NCBI RefSeq assembly: GCF_000968175.1
Contig: NZ_FO704551.1
Coordinates: 310,001 to 374,000 of the forward strand
Origin: Xenorhabdus poinarii G6
Lineage (GTDB): Bacteria; Pseudomonadota; Gammaproteobacteria; Enterobacterales; Enterobacteriaceae
Length of the DNA stretch: 64,000 nt
Reading direction: 5' to 3'
Part shown: positions 43,762 to 52,374 of the stretch, piece after piece
How the letters are laid out: the number at the start of each line of letters is the position of its first letter
Position numbering within the stretch: position 1 is the first letter of the stretch
The notes under the pieces: model-generated
What the model was told of the DNA's origin: nothing
Seen by the model: the letters and a program-made list of their open reading frames with translations, nothing else
Databases searched by the model: none
Translations under genes and position numbers: made by a program

Positions 43762-44190
43762 CTATTTAATATCAACAAGGAATCCGTCTGCGTCCAATGA
43801 CCCCATTGATACTGTATAGCCAAGGTCATTGAGTCGATTAAATGTCTGCTGAAATACTTCGTTAAATTCTTTATCTTCTAGACCTTCAAGTTCAAGGTCA
43901 TTTAGCATGATGCAGAAGCTTTTGTGCCCCATACGGATTTTTTTATTTATCTCGTCAAAGGTTCTTTTGAGAATGATGCTGGGTAATTCATCTTTTGCCT
44001 TGTTGGCAATCTGTATCGCATCCTTGGCTGAGATCAACTCATCTGTGGGTGGTTCGTTCAGAAAGCTAATATCAAGACGCTGAACAATCTCTGCATTCAT
44101 AGAACGAGAGTTCGCCTTTGCTGTTTCCTCTATTTTTTCTTTTAACTCAATGGGAAGTCTGATGCGTAATTGCGGGTCTTCTCTGCTCAT
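43762..44190 (-). CDS. Arc/Mnt-type ribbon-helix-helix repressor
   Basis: A 142-residue protein. The N terminus (PQLRIRLPIELKEKIEETAK, then ANSRSMNAEIVQRLD) is an Arc-type ribbon-helix-helix: a beta strand with R-I-R contacts, then SMNAEIV in helix B. The C-terminal ~90 residues are an extra domain of unknown role. It is divergent from a second Arc-type gene, with three CACGGTG sites between them, as Mnt and Arc are in the P22 immI region. Confidence 0.85.
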   Translation of the reverse strand: MSREDPQLRIRLPIELKEKIEETAKANSRSMNAEIVQRLDISFLNEPPTDELISAKDAIQIANKAKDELPSIILKRTFDEINKKIRMGHKSFCIMLNDLELEGLEDKEFNEVFQQTFNRLNDLGYTVSMGSLDADGFLVDIK

Positions 44191-44234
44191 AATGAATTCC
44201 GGTTGTGGTCAAATAACTAATTTTAAAATTATGA

Positions 44235-44295
44235 CCCACGGTGGGGTTGACTTCAATGACGCACGGTGTGACAATTAAGTCAGTGCCCCACGGTG
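44235..44295. promoter_or_regulatory. Three operator copies between divergent Arc-type genes
   Basis: CACGGTG occurs at 44237-44243, 44262-44268 and 44289-44295. The first lies in the perfect palindrome CCCACGGTGGG, the other two are followed by TGACAATTAA. Spacing is 25 and 27 bases. These are likely binding sites of one or both ribbon-helix-helix proteins. Confidence 0.7.
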
Positions 44296-44319
44296 TGACA
44301 ATTAAAGGAGAAGATAAAA

Positions 44320-44490
44320 ATGCAGAAAGCAAAAGATATGTACCAGCGCAAGATTCGATTCCCTGAGGAGATTTGTAAGGCCATTCAGGAGAACGGAGAG
44401 AAAGAGAGTCGGCAATTCAATACTGAAGTTATTTATCAGTTAAAAAAGGCGTACGGATTGATAGAGAAGATACAGCATGAAGCCCAATAA
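44320..44490 (+). CDS. arc: Arc-family repressor
   Basis: A 56-residue ribbon-helix-helix protein: MYQRKIRFPEEICKAIQENG, then ESRQFNTEVIYQLKKAYGL, the same size and layout as P22 Arc (53 residues). AGGAG precedes the ATG. It is first in a plus-strand unit that continues into two antirepressor genes, so it probably limits their expression as Arc limits Ant in P22. Confidence 0.82.
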   Translation: MQKAKDMYQRKIRFPEEICKAIQENGEKESRQFNTEVIYQLKKAYGLIEKIQHEAQ

Positions 44491-44559
44491 CGACGAAACC
44501 CCAACTGTTGGAGCAGTTGAGGCTTCTAAAACGTCAAATCTTACTAGGAAAATAACGCT

Positions 44560-45303
44560 ATGAAAATTTTAGCACCTGCAACACAAGCTGTCACTATGTC
44601 AAGTCGTGAGATCGCGGAACTGACAGGGAAAGAGCATAAAAATGTATGTCGGGATATTCGCATTATGCTTGCAGCTTTATACGGTGGTGAAGAAAAAGAT
44701 TATCTTCGTAACTCAAATTTGAGCCACCTTACAAATCAAAGAGTTGAATGCGTTCAATACGACATATCAAATCCGAACGGGTGGGAATATTTACTCGACC
44801 GTCGCCATACAGAAATTTTAGTGACTGGTTATGATGTCAAAAGACGAGCAGCGGTTATTGATCGTTGGTTTGCTCTTGAATCAAATCCAGTGCAACCAAT
44901 GATACCCCAAACTCTACCCGAAGCACTTCGTCTTGCCGCTGACTTAGCAGAACAGAAAGCAGAGCTTGAACACAAAGTCGAAGAAATGAAACCTGATGTT
45001 GCAGCTCTAGAGCGTATCGCAAAATCAGACGGCTCGATGTGCGTTACAGACGCAGCTAAGCATTTACAAGTTAAACCTAAAGTTCTTTTCGACACCTTAT
45101 CTTCACACAAGTGGATTTATCGTCGCTTAGGTAAAAAGAATTGGGTTGGTTATCAAGACAAATTACAACAAGGGTTGCTGGAACACAAAATACGGTCATT
45201 TACCGACAGTGAAGGTGAGGAACAAACACGAGCGCAAGTTCTTGTGACCGCAAAAGGTATTTCCAAGCTGGCTAAGATGTTTAGTGTGGAGGCTGCAGCA
45301 TGA
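44560..45303 (+). CDS. Rha / KilAC-domain antirepressor
   Basis: A 247-residue protein. Residues ~10-105 match the Rha regulator domain (MSSREIAELTGKEHKNVCRD and EYLLDRRHTEILVTGYDVKR). After a coiled linker (AADLAEQKAELEHKVEEMKP) residues ~145-240 form the KilAC antirepressor domain (MCVTDAAKHLQVKPKVLFDT, WIYRRLGKKNWVGYQDKLQQ). The stop overlaps the next gene's start (ATGA). Confidence 0.87.
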   Translation: MKILAPATQAVTMSSREIAELTGKEHKNVCRDIRIMLAALYGGEEKDYLRNSNLSHLTNQRVECVQYDISNPNGWEYLLDRRHTEILVTGYDVKRRAAVIDRWFALESNPVQPMIPQTLPEALRLAADLAEQKAELEHKVEEMKPDVAALERIAKSDGSMCVTDAAKHLQVKPKVLFDTLSSHKWIYRRLGKKNWVGYQDKLQQGLLEHKIRSFTDSEGEEQTRAQVLVTAKGISKLAKMFSVEAAA

Positions 45304-45839
45304 GTGCTCAATTGGTTTTTCAGGATACGGTATTTAATCCAGTACACCATACCAATAAAATTTGGCTCACTGCTGTTGAGCTGGCTAAGGCGCTTGGGTA
45401 CAAAAAATCAGATGCGGTTAACCAGATTTATGAGCGTAATTCTGATGAGTTTACCGCTGCTATGACCGAGACCCTCAAATTGAGTGTCTCGGATAAATCA
45501 AAGGGTTGCAGTGATAACTTGCAAAAAACAGTGCGCATTTTTTCCCTTCGAGGTGCTCACTTAGTTGCTATGCTCTCAAAGACGAAAATAGCTAAAGAAT
45601 TCCGTAAATGGGTGCTGGATATACTGGATCGTGAAGTTGAAAACTCATCTGAGGTCACAAAACCTAAGTCACCTGGTTTTAGGTATCTAATCAAAATGGA
45701 GGTTTACGATAGACATCTTAATAAAACGGAAACGTTTACTGGTAGAACTGAGACACCAAGAGGAATTGTCACTGGCATAGCCAGACAATATAGATACCAC
45801 ATTGAAAGCATGATCGAGCTTCCAATCGGCATATTATAG
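45300..45839 (+). CDS. Bro-N domain antirepressor
   Basis: A 179-residue protein with a Bro-N domain (residues ~1-110: KIWLTAVELAKALGYKKSDA, VRIFSLRGAHLVAMLSKTKI, FRKWVLDILD). Its last ~55 residues (LIKMEVYDRHLNKTETFTGR onward) are very similar to the end of the antirepressor at 43049-43642, so two different N-terminal domains share one C-terminal module. Translated together with the Rha-type gene. Confidence 0.83.
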   Translation: MSAQLVFQDTVFNPVHHTNKIWLTAVELAKALGYKKSDAVNQIYERNSDEFTAAMTETLKLSVSDKSKGCSDNLQKTVRIFSLRGAHLVAMLSKTKIAKEFRKWVLDILDREVENSSEVTKPKSPGFRYLIKMEVYDRHLNKTETFTGRTETPRGIVTGIARQYRYHIESMIELPIGIL

Positions 45840-45875
45840 AATTGACCATAACCATATCATCACTAACTAATCATA

Positions 45876-45897
45876 GCCTCGCTTCGGCGAGGTTTTT
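45876..45897 (+). terminator. Terminator upstream of the lipoprotein gene
   Basis: CCTCGC TTCG GCGAGG followed by TTTTT. It closes the arc-antirepressor unit and separates it from the lipoprotein gene. Confidence 0.87.
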
Positions 45898-45986
45898 ATT
45901 TCTAAAGCCATTAATTGTGGCTTTTTACATTGTTTTGCCCTACTCGCTTGGTATCATGAGCGAAATTTAACAATGAGGGATTTGTG

Positions 45987-46844
45987 ATGAGGAAGTTATT
46001 AATAGCCGGAGTTTCTTTTTCAGCGTTGATACTGTCTGGGTGCTTGGCAACACCGAATGAAGTCAAGAGCAATAAACCCATTCCTGTGTCATCATTTTCA
46101 GTTGATGAGAAATATAACCTTAACGAAAGTGATAAACAGTTTTTCGTACCTAAAGAGCAAGCACATGTGTTAGAGACTGTGCAGGAAATAAAAGATGCTA
46201 ACTGTTCTTATTACATGAACTCGACAGGAGTAAACAACATAGCTATAGGTAGGGTTAAGGTTGTTAAGGGAGCGTTCAAAAAGGAAGCTTTATTCCCTAA
46301 CAGTCATATTGAATGCTCACTTCGTGAAGATTATCAGAATAAAGGGGCGTTCAAGATAGAATTATCTGAAAGACTAACAATAGATGGTGTAAAAGTGACT
46401 GTTAGGCACAGCTCTAATGATGGTATTGTTGTTATAGGAAGAGGTATGGGTTACGGTGATAATGATACTTGGCTAAGTCATTGTAATAAAGATGCAATGA
46501 CAGATAAAACTTCCTGTTGGATTACCTATGGCAATTTAATGATAATAAAAGATGCGATAGGTTATACCTCTGCCATTGGAGGTGATATTTATCCTGGAAC
46601 TAAAGGTTACATAAGAGTAGGGAAAGATAAACCTTATATCACAATTGAAGGGGAGAAAATAAGATTCTTTGATTACTCAATGACGAGAAAAATAGTTCGT
46701 GATTTAGAGGCGACTTCTTCGAATAATGCTATTACTCAATATACTAAGTGGCCTGATGGTAAAGTTATTAATGAAGAAATAAGCCTTAAGCATTTTAAAG
46801 TGGCAAAAAAAGTATTGGATGTAATTTATAAAAACTACGAGTAA
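45987..46844 (+). CDS. Prophage-encoded lipoprotein of unknown function
   Basis: A 285-residue protein with a signal peptide (MRKLLIAGVSFSALILSG) and lipobox LILSG-C, so it should be exported and lipidated. The mature part is beta-rich with several cysteines (KDANCSYYMN, SHIECSL, SHCNKDA, TSCWITYG). I recognise no family. AT content is clearly higher than in the neighbouring tail genes, and terminators flank it on both sides, the signs of an independently acquired moron. It may alter the host surface, for example against superinfection; that is speculation. Confidence 0.8.
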   Translation: MRKLLIAGVSFSALILSGCLATPNEVKSNKPIPVSSFSVDEKYNLNESDKQFFVPKEQAHVLETVQEIKDANCSYYMNSTGVNNIAIGRVKVVKGAFKKEALFPNSHIECSLREDYQNKGAFKIELSERLTIDGVKVTVRHSSNDGIVVIGRGMGYGDNDTWLSHCNKDAMTDKTSCWITYGNLMIIKDAIGYTSAIGGDIYPGTKGYIRVGKDKPYITIEGEKIRFFDYSMTRKIVRDLEATSSNNAITQYTKWPDGKVINEEISLKHFKVAKKVLDVIYKNYE

Positions 46845-46865
46845 CCTACACACCATTAATATAAC

Positions 46866-46894
46866 AACCTCGCTTCGGCGGGGTTTTCTTTTTT
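46866..46894 (+). terminator. Terminator after the lipoprotein gene
   Basis: CCTCGC TTCG GCGGGG followed by TTTTCTTTTTT. It lies just upstream of the tape measure gene, which must therefore be read by antiterminated polymerase. Confidence 0.82.
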
Positions 46895-46908
46895 AAGGAG
46901 TCGACAAA

Positions 46909-49900
46909 ATGGCAGAGCATCAAGTAGGTAATATTGTTTACCAAGTATCAATGGATGTAGCGCAATTGCTCACTGCCCAGCGCCAAGTAAATGACAGATT
47001 GGATGGTTTAGAGCGCGGAATGGGTAGGGCTGACATGGCTACGAGACGGCTAGAGAAATCAATGTCATCATTATCTGTAATAGCATCCAGTCTTATTTCG
47101 GCTCTCTATGTCCAACAAATTGCCAAATATGCAGATAGCTGGACTACCGTAAACAACAAATTAGTCAACTCCAAAAAAGCACATGAAGAACTTGGTGAAG
47201 TAACTACGCGCGTATTCGACATCTCTCAGAGGACAAGAACCAGTCTAGAAGCCACAGCTACACTGTATGGCCGTCTTGAAAAGGCCACTCGTTCGTTAAA
47301 TATGGGCGCTAGAGACTTAGGCGACATGACTGAAACAATAAATAAAGCGCTCATCGTGTCAGGTGCGACAGCGGCGGAATCATCGAGCGTTCTCGTTCAA
47401 TTATCACAAGCTTTAGCGGCAGGCGCATTACGTGGCGAGGAATTTAACTCCGTTAGCGAGAACGGCATAAGGATAATGCAAGCCATTGCTGATTATTTGG
47501 GTAAAGATATAGGCCAATTAAAGGAGATGGCTGCGCAAGGTAAATTAACGTCCAAGATAGTCGTTGCCGCAATGAAAGCGAGTGCAGATAAAATCGCCAA
47601 GGAATTCTCTAAGACCACTTCTACAATAGAACAGGCGTTCGTTGTCGCTAACAATAACGTTACTAAATTTGTTGGTGAGTCCAGCAAGATAAATACAGCA
47701 ACGAATATATTCAATAAATCATTGGTGACCCTGAGTGGAAATTTGGATGTATTCGCTACCGCTATCGGTATGGTGGCACTGGCGGCTGTCGCTAAGTTTA
47801 ATGGCGCGCTGGCAGGTAAAGTGAAAGCCATGCACACATCCGCTCAGGCTTCCCTTGCTGAGGCCAAAGCCACTCACGCTAACGCTTTAGCAACTGAAAA
47901 TGCAGCTATTGCTGCCAATCGTAAAGCACTGGCGGATAGAGAACAGGCTATTTTGGCCTATATGGTTGCAGAAGCGGAACTTAAAGCCGCGGCTGGTACT
48001 AATGCTGAGCGGATAGCGACTGATAATCTTGTTGTTGCTAAGTCTCGGTTAGCAATAGTCGACCTAGAAGTGGCAACTACTGGAAAAGCTGCCGCTGCTG
48101 CAACTGCCGCAGTAGGCATTGCAGCTAAACAAGCCTCGGTGGGTTTGCGTATGCTAAGCAATGCTCTTTCTCTTGTGGGCGGCTGGTTCGGTCTTATCAC
48201 CATCGCAGCAGGGGTTTTTTACTATATGTATGAAAAAACCAAACAGGCATCAGATGGTGCGAGGGAATATGCGAAAAATTTAGGTGATGTTAAAGAAAAA
48301 CTCAAGGATTTGAGTGTGGAAGAGGTTGCCGCTGAAATTGATAAGATGAATAAATCAATAAAGCAGATGGGAATAGACGCCAAAAACGCAGAGCAAAAAA
48401 TTGATGAATTGCAGAAGGAACTCGATAAATTCAAAGACTCTAAAAAAAGAGCGATAAGAATAGCCTATTACACGAGTAACGGGCTTGATAGAGATTTTGC
48501 CGAGCAAGCTGTTACTGATGATGAGAAACAAGCGCAAGAGGCTTTAACGCAAGCTAAAGCAGATCATGTACGCATAACAAGAGAGCTGAACAACGCCAAG
48601 GCAAATTCGGCAAAAATGTCCGATATCGAAAACAAAAAGATAGAGGACACCAATAAAGCCATTATGGAGCAGGCACAAAAGCGTATTCCTGATCAGGTTG
48701 CTAAATGGCGCGAAGCGAAGCTGACCATGTCTCAGATGGTTGAGGAGGCAAAGAAGGCCATTCCTGATATCAATAACCTCATTAGCACCGTTGGCAATGC
48801 AGGGGCAGAAGTCAACAAAAAAATGCAGGACATGATTGAAAAGACCAGAAGGGAAAACGACATAGCTTCAACACCAGAAGGGATAGATAAAGTTGAGAAA
48901 GAGGCTATTTATGATGCGAAGGATGCTGGTGCAAATGAGCCAGATACTATAGCTCTAGTTAACGCAAGGAAAGAGCTACACAAGACGCAAAAAGCCAATG
49001 AGGATAGGAAAAAAGCCGAACAAGAAGCTGAATCAGCCGCCAAGAAAGCTCAAGATGAGGCTGACAGTCGTTCTAAACAGATTACAGATTCACTCAAAAA
49101 TCAACGCGAAGAACTTGAACGACTGAATCAAGGGTACGAAGAAAACAGCCTTGAGATGGCTAAATATGACGCTCGCAAGGCGATGCCGAAAGGTTCCAGT
49201 GAAGCCCAGCTAAAAGAAGCAGAAGATCTCACCGCAAAAATTTGGCTGGCTAAACAAGCAAAAGACGACAAGATTAAGTCGTCCGAACTCGATGTTGCAG
49301 CTCATTCCGCAGAGCTTCGTAAAAAAGAAGAAGATGATCTCCAGCGGATGTACGATAAGCACCTTATCGACGAAAAAACGTTCCAAGAACAGATGAAAGT
49401 GATTAGGGATAAAGCCGCAGAAGAAGAGCGACAACGTAAAGTTAATGAGGCTGTGAGTCCTGGCAACAAACTCCTTGGAGAAGTTGATCCTATTCAAGCA
49501 ATGCAGAATCAGCACGAAGAGGAACTTGCGCGGATAAGAGCAATAGATGATGAGAAGGTTCTTTCCGCTCAACGTCGTGAAGAGTTAATCAATGCGCTTG
49601 AAACTCAGTATAGGGAACAGAGGGAGCAAGCAGAATGGGAAATGTTTCGCAACCAAAGCCAGATGCATCAGTTTGTAGCTGACTCACTGGATGCCCTTGG
49701 CCAACGCTCCGCTAATGCCATCACTGGGTTGTTAACCGGCACTCAGAGCGCCAATGATGCTATGCGCAATCTGGCCTTAACCATCACAAACGAAGCAGTT
49801 TTCGCACTAGTTCAGATGGGCATGCAGCAAATCAAGAATATGGTGATGGGAGTGGCGGCTAACAAAGTTGCGGCGGCATCGTCTGTCGCTACTGGTGCGA

Positions 49901-50337
49901 CGATTACGGCTGCAATGGCTCCTGCTGCTGCGGCTACCAGTGTGGCGACAATGGGAACAGCCGCAACTTTCGGTTTGGCCGCAATGACTGCGGCAATTCC
50001 TGCGATGATCGCATTGCTTGGTGCTCGCAAAAATGGCGGACCAGTCAGTCCGAACGGCGCTTACCGAATTGGGGAGAACAATAAACCTGAGCTATTCAAA
50101 GCAAACAATGGCCACCAATATATGATACCGGGTGACAGGGGGAAGGTGATTAGCAACAGGGAAATAGGCAAAGGCGGTAGCGGTGCTTCGGTTGGTAGCA
50201 TTAATATTAATTTTAATGTTCAGACACAAGGTAACTTCTCTGAACAGGATGCACGAATGGTGTCGGGAATGGTAAGACAATCCATTTATAGTGTATTGCA
50301 GGATGAGAGCAGACCGGGTGGAATGCTGAACCAGTAG
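46909..50337 (+). CDS. Tail tape measure protein
   Basis: A 1142-residue protein that sets tail length. The N-terminal tape_meas domain (~residues 60-260) shows GRLEKATRSLNMGARDLGDM and SQALAAGALRGEEFNSVSEN. Membrane-like segments follow near residues 285 and 425 (LVGGWFGLITIAAGVFYYMY), long coiled coils at ~450-900, and an Ala-rich hydrophobic region at ~970-1040. The C terminus has NGGPVSPNGAYRIGENNKPE, common in tape measures. GGAG precedes the ATG. Confidence 0.94.
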   Translation: MAEHQVGNIVYQVSMDVAQLLTAQRQVNDRLDGLERGMGRADMATRRLEKSMSSLSVIASSLISALYVQQIAKYADSWTTVNNKLVNSKKAHEELGEVTTRVFDISQRTRTSLEATATLYGRLEKATRSLNMGARDLGDMTETINKALIVSGATAAESSSVLVQLSQALAAGALRGEEFNSVSENGIRIMQAIADYLGKDIGQLKEMAAQGKLTSKIVVAAMKASADKIAKEFSKTTSTIEQAFVVANNNVTKFVGESSKINTATNIFNKSLVTLSGNLDVFATAIGMVALAAVAKFNGALAGKVKAMHTSAQASLAEAKATHANALATENAAIAANRKALADREQAILAYMVAEAELKAAAGTNAERIATDNLVVAKSRLAIVDLEVATTGKAAAAATAAVGIAAKQASVGLRMLSNALSLVGGWFGLITIAAGVFYYMYEKTKQASDGAREYAKNLGDVKEKLKDLSVEEVAAEIDKMNKSIKQMGIDAKNAEQKIDELQKELDKFKDSKKRAIRIAYYTSNGLDRDFAEQAVTDDEKQAQEALTQAKADHVRITRELNNAKANSAKMSDIENKKIEDTNKAIMEQAQKRIPDQVAKWREAKLTMSQMVEEAKKAIPDINNLISTVGNAGAEVNKKMQDMIEKTRRENDIASTPEGIDKVEKEAIYDAKDAGANEPDTIALVNARKELHKTQKANEDRKKAEQEAESAAKKAQDEADSRSKQITDSLKNQREELERLNQGYEENSLEMAKYDARKAMPKGSSEAQLKEAEDLTAKIWLAKQAKDDKIKSSELDVAAHSAELRKKEEDDLQRMYDKHLIDEKTFQEQMKVIRDKAAEEERQRKVNEAVSPGNKLLGEVDPIQAMQNQHEEELARIRAIDDEKVLSAQRREELINALETQYREQREQAEWEMFRNQSQMHQFVADSLDALGQRSANAITGLLTGTQSANDAMRNLALTITNEAVFALVQMGMQQIKNMVMGVAANKVAAASSVATGATITAAMAPAAAATSVATMGTAATFGLAAMTAAIPAMIALLGARKNGGPVSPNGAYRIGENNKPELFKANNGHQYMIPGDRGKVISNREIGKGGSGASVGSININFNVQTQGNFSEQDARMVSGMVRQSIYSVLQDESRPGGMLNQ

Positions 50338-50450
50338 TGTGCTAATAACGGTCATTGTGTCATAAAACCCCTGTTATTCATCGATCTGTACCTTTTCGTC
50401 GCGCATTAATTTACGAAGTATCATTACCCGATGATTATACAAACACGAGC

Positions 50451-50511
50451 ATAAGTATTTATTGATGAATATAAGTATTTTATAGATTTAATAAGTATTA
50501 TGACTTATAAT
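50451..50511 (+). promoter_or_regulatory. Operator repeats of toxin-antitoxin copy 2
   Basis: ATAAGTATT occurs at 50451, 50471 and 50491, exactly 20 bases apart, and the last copy is part of the dyad ATAAGT-ATTATG-ACTTAT. A TATAAT box lies at 50506-50511. The pattern differs from the single dyad in front of copy 1. Confidence 0.65.
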
Positions 50512-50557
50512 TAAAACATCCTGAAAACGGAGATGCTCTTTAATAATAGGGGAAATG

Positions 50558-50818
50558 ATGGTCAAAGTGATTTGGTCTAAGGCAGCAACCAAGCAGCTGA
50601 TTCGGATCGACTCGAGATATCAGAAGGCGATAAAAAATAAAGTGAGTCAGCTTACTGGTTTTCCGCTTGTGGATTTGGATATCAAAAAATTAACGGGGAC
50701 AGAAGCTCAATACAGATTGAGAGTAGGCGACTACCGAATTTTGTTTGAGCTTTCGGGTAAAGAGCCGAAGATTTTAGAAGTGCAGGAAGTTAAGCGAAGA
50801 CAAACAAAAACATATTGA
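50558..50818 (+). CDS. RelE/ParE-superfamily toxin, copy 2
   Basis: An 86-residue protein of the same length as the toxin at 29258-29518 and alignable with it without gaps (IDSRYQKAIKNKVSQL, LDIKKL, QYRLRVGDYRILFEL, VKRRQTKTY). The second of two adjacent ATG codons has better spacing from AGGGG and gives the start MVKVIW, matching MVTVQW of copy 1. It lies between tape measure and tail tip genes. Confidence 0.87.
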   Translation: MVKVIWSKAATKQLIRIDSRYQKAIKNKVSQLTGFPLVDLDIKKLTGTEAQYRLRVGDYRILFELSGKEPKILEVQEVKRRQTKTY

Positions 50819-50890
50819 CTGGCATGGCGGGTATCCCCCGCCTGCTTTTTCCTCTATTCATGTCAGGGTCAACACAATATTGGAGATAAT

Positions 50891-51265
50891 ATGGCTGGTA
50901 TCCAGTTTATTACAGATGAGAACGGCAACAAGCAAGCGGTAGTGCTGCCTATTGAGGAGTATGAACGCTTACTAGCTGCGGTGGATCGTGATGAAGATTA
51001 TGTCAGCATCCCTTACACCAAAGGCTCTCATGATGATGAAACCATCCCTCATGAAGTCATCAGTATCATGGTGGATGAAGAAACTACACTTCAGGCAGCA
51101 TGGCGTATCTATCGCGGTTTGTCACAAACAGAGGTGGCTGAAAAATTGGGAGTCAGGCAAGCCGCCGTCTCCCAGTTTGAAAAAGCAGAACGTCCCCGCC
51201 AGGCCACATTGGTAAAACTGGCGGCACTTTATGAATGCAGGCCAACACAATTAACATTGGATTAA
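50891..51265 (+). CDS. XRE-family antitoxin, copy 2
   Basis: A 124-residue protein: N-terminal toxin-binding part (QFITDENGNKQAVVLPIEEY) and C-terminal helix-turn-helix (LSQTEVAEKLGVRQAAVSQF). Paralogue of the antitoxin at 28833-29186, with the shared segment AAWRIYRGLSQ. Follows the toxin by 72 bases, as in copy 1, and is closed by a terminator. Confidence 0.87.
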   Translation: MAGIQFITDENGNKQAVVLPIEEYERLLAAVDRDEDYVSIPYTKGSHDDETIPHEVISIMVDEETTLQAAWRIYRGLSQTEVAEKLGVRQAAVSQFEKAERPRQATLVKLAALYECRPTQLTLD

Positions 51266-51298
51266 AATCAACCCATTTTTATGGACACGTAATTGCAC

Positions 51299-51322
51299 AA
51301 ACCCTCTTCGGAGGGTTTTTTT
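51299..51322 (+). terminator. Terminator after toxin-antitoxin copy 2
   Basis: AACCCTC TTCG GAGGGTT with a run of T to 51322. It insulates the module from the tail tip genes. Confidence 0.87.
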
Positions 51323-51333
51323 ATGGGGGGAAT

Positions 51334-51669
51334 ATGATTAAACCAGAATTCAAATGGCGACCGCAGGATAACTATGAGGTCAGCCATGAACCACGTGTCA
51401 AAGTGATTAAGTTTGGTGATGGTTATGAGCAGAGATTCAAAGACGGCATTAATAACCAGTTAAAACGCTACCAGCTCAGCTTTGCCGAGAGTGCTAAAGC
51501 CGGACGAGAGATTGATAAGTTCTTGCGGGAACGGGGCGCGGTGGAATCCTTCACATGGCGAACCAGTGACGATAATCAATTGCGTACTTTCGTGTGTCGT
51601 TCATGGACGGTCAACCGCCAGCGGGTGCGCTGGTCAATCAGCTGTGTATTTGAAGAGGTGGTGGCATGA
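51334..51669 (+). CDS. Minor tail protein M
   Basis: A 111-residue protein like lambda gpM (KPEFKWRPQDNYEVSHEPRV, KFGDGYEQRF, ending FEEVVA). Tail tip component. GGGGGG lies before the ATG at 51334; an in-frame start at 51235 is inside the antitoxin gene. It overlaps the L gene by four bases. Confidence 0.88.
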   Translation: MIKPEFKWRPQDNYEVSHEPRVKVIKFGDGYEQRFKDGINNQLKRYQLSFAESAKAGREIDKFLRERGAVESFTWRTSDDNQLRTFVCRSWTVNRQRVRWSISCVFEEVVA

Positions 51670-52370
51670 GGGATATCCCGAAAGAGATGCGGATTGAGGT
51701 CACCGAACTGAGTCAGAACGCCATTCTGAATCTGTATGAGATAGATTTGACGGCCTTTGGCGGGGATATCTACCGCTTTCATGATGGTATGAACGGGAAG
51801 TTACAGCCTATTATCTGGCAGGGACTACGCTATGAGCCGTATCCGGTAGAGGTGACCGGGTTTGAGATGAGTGGCAAAGGTCCAAGTGCCAGACCGAAGA
51901 TGGTCTTTGCCAATATCAACGGGTTATTGACCGCAATAAATCAGGATTTCAATGATGCGTTGGGAGCTGTAGTAACACGTCATCAGGTGTCAGAACTGAG
52001 CCTGGATGCAGTGAATTTCCCGAATGGTAACCCACAGGCAGATCCCACGCGTGAGGTGGTGAGTAAATACCTGATAGAACAAAAACAGGATTCCAACGCG
52101 GATTTTGTGACATACGTGCTGGCCTTACCTTGTGAAACGGATGGCGCGTTAATTCCGGCGCGGGTGATCCAGGCGGATATTTGTGGCTGGCAATACCGCT
52201 CAGCCGACTGCGGTTATGACGGGCCACCTGTGGCTAATGAAAAAGATCAGCCCACAACAGATCCGCTGAAAGACCGATGTTCAAAAAAATATAGTGGCTG
52301 TCTTAAACGATTTCCCCGCCCTTTACCCATGCCTTTCGGCGGTTTTTTAGGCGCAAACAGATTGGGTTAA
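51666..52370 (+). CDS. Minor tail protein L
   Basis: A 234-residue protein like lambda gpL (IEVTELSQNAILNLYEIDLT, YEPYPVEVTGFEMSGKGPSA, NGLLTAINQDFNDALGAVVT). The C-terminal cysteines (in PCETDG, ADICGWQYRSADCGYDG, DRCSKKYSGCLKRF) correspond to those that bind an iron-sulfur cluster in lambda L. Translationally coupled to M. Confidence 0.9.
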   Translation: MRDIPKEMRIEVTELSQNAILNLYEIDLTAFGGDIYRFHDGMNGKLQPIIWQGLRYEPYPVEVTGFEMSGKGPSARPKMVFANINGLLTAINQDFNDALGAVVTRHQVSELSLDAVNFPNGNPQADPTREVVSKYLIEQKQDSNADFVTYVLALPCETDGALIPARVIQADICGWQYRSADCGYDGPPVANEKDQPTTDPLKDRCSKKYSGCLKRFPRPLPMPFGGFLGANRLG

Positions 52371-52374
52371 TACC

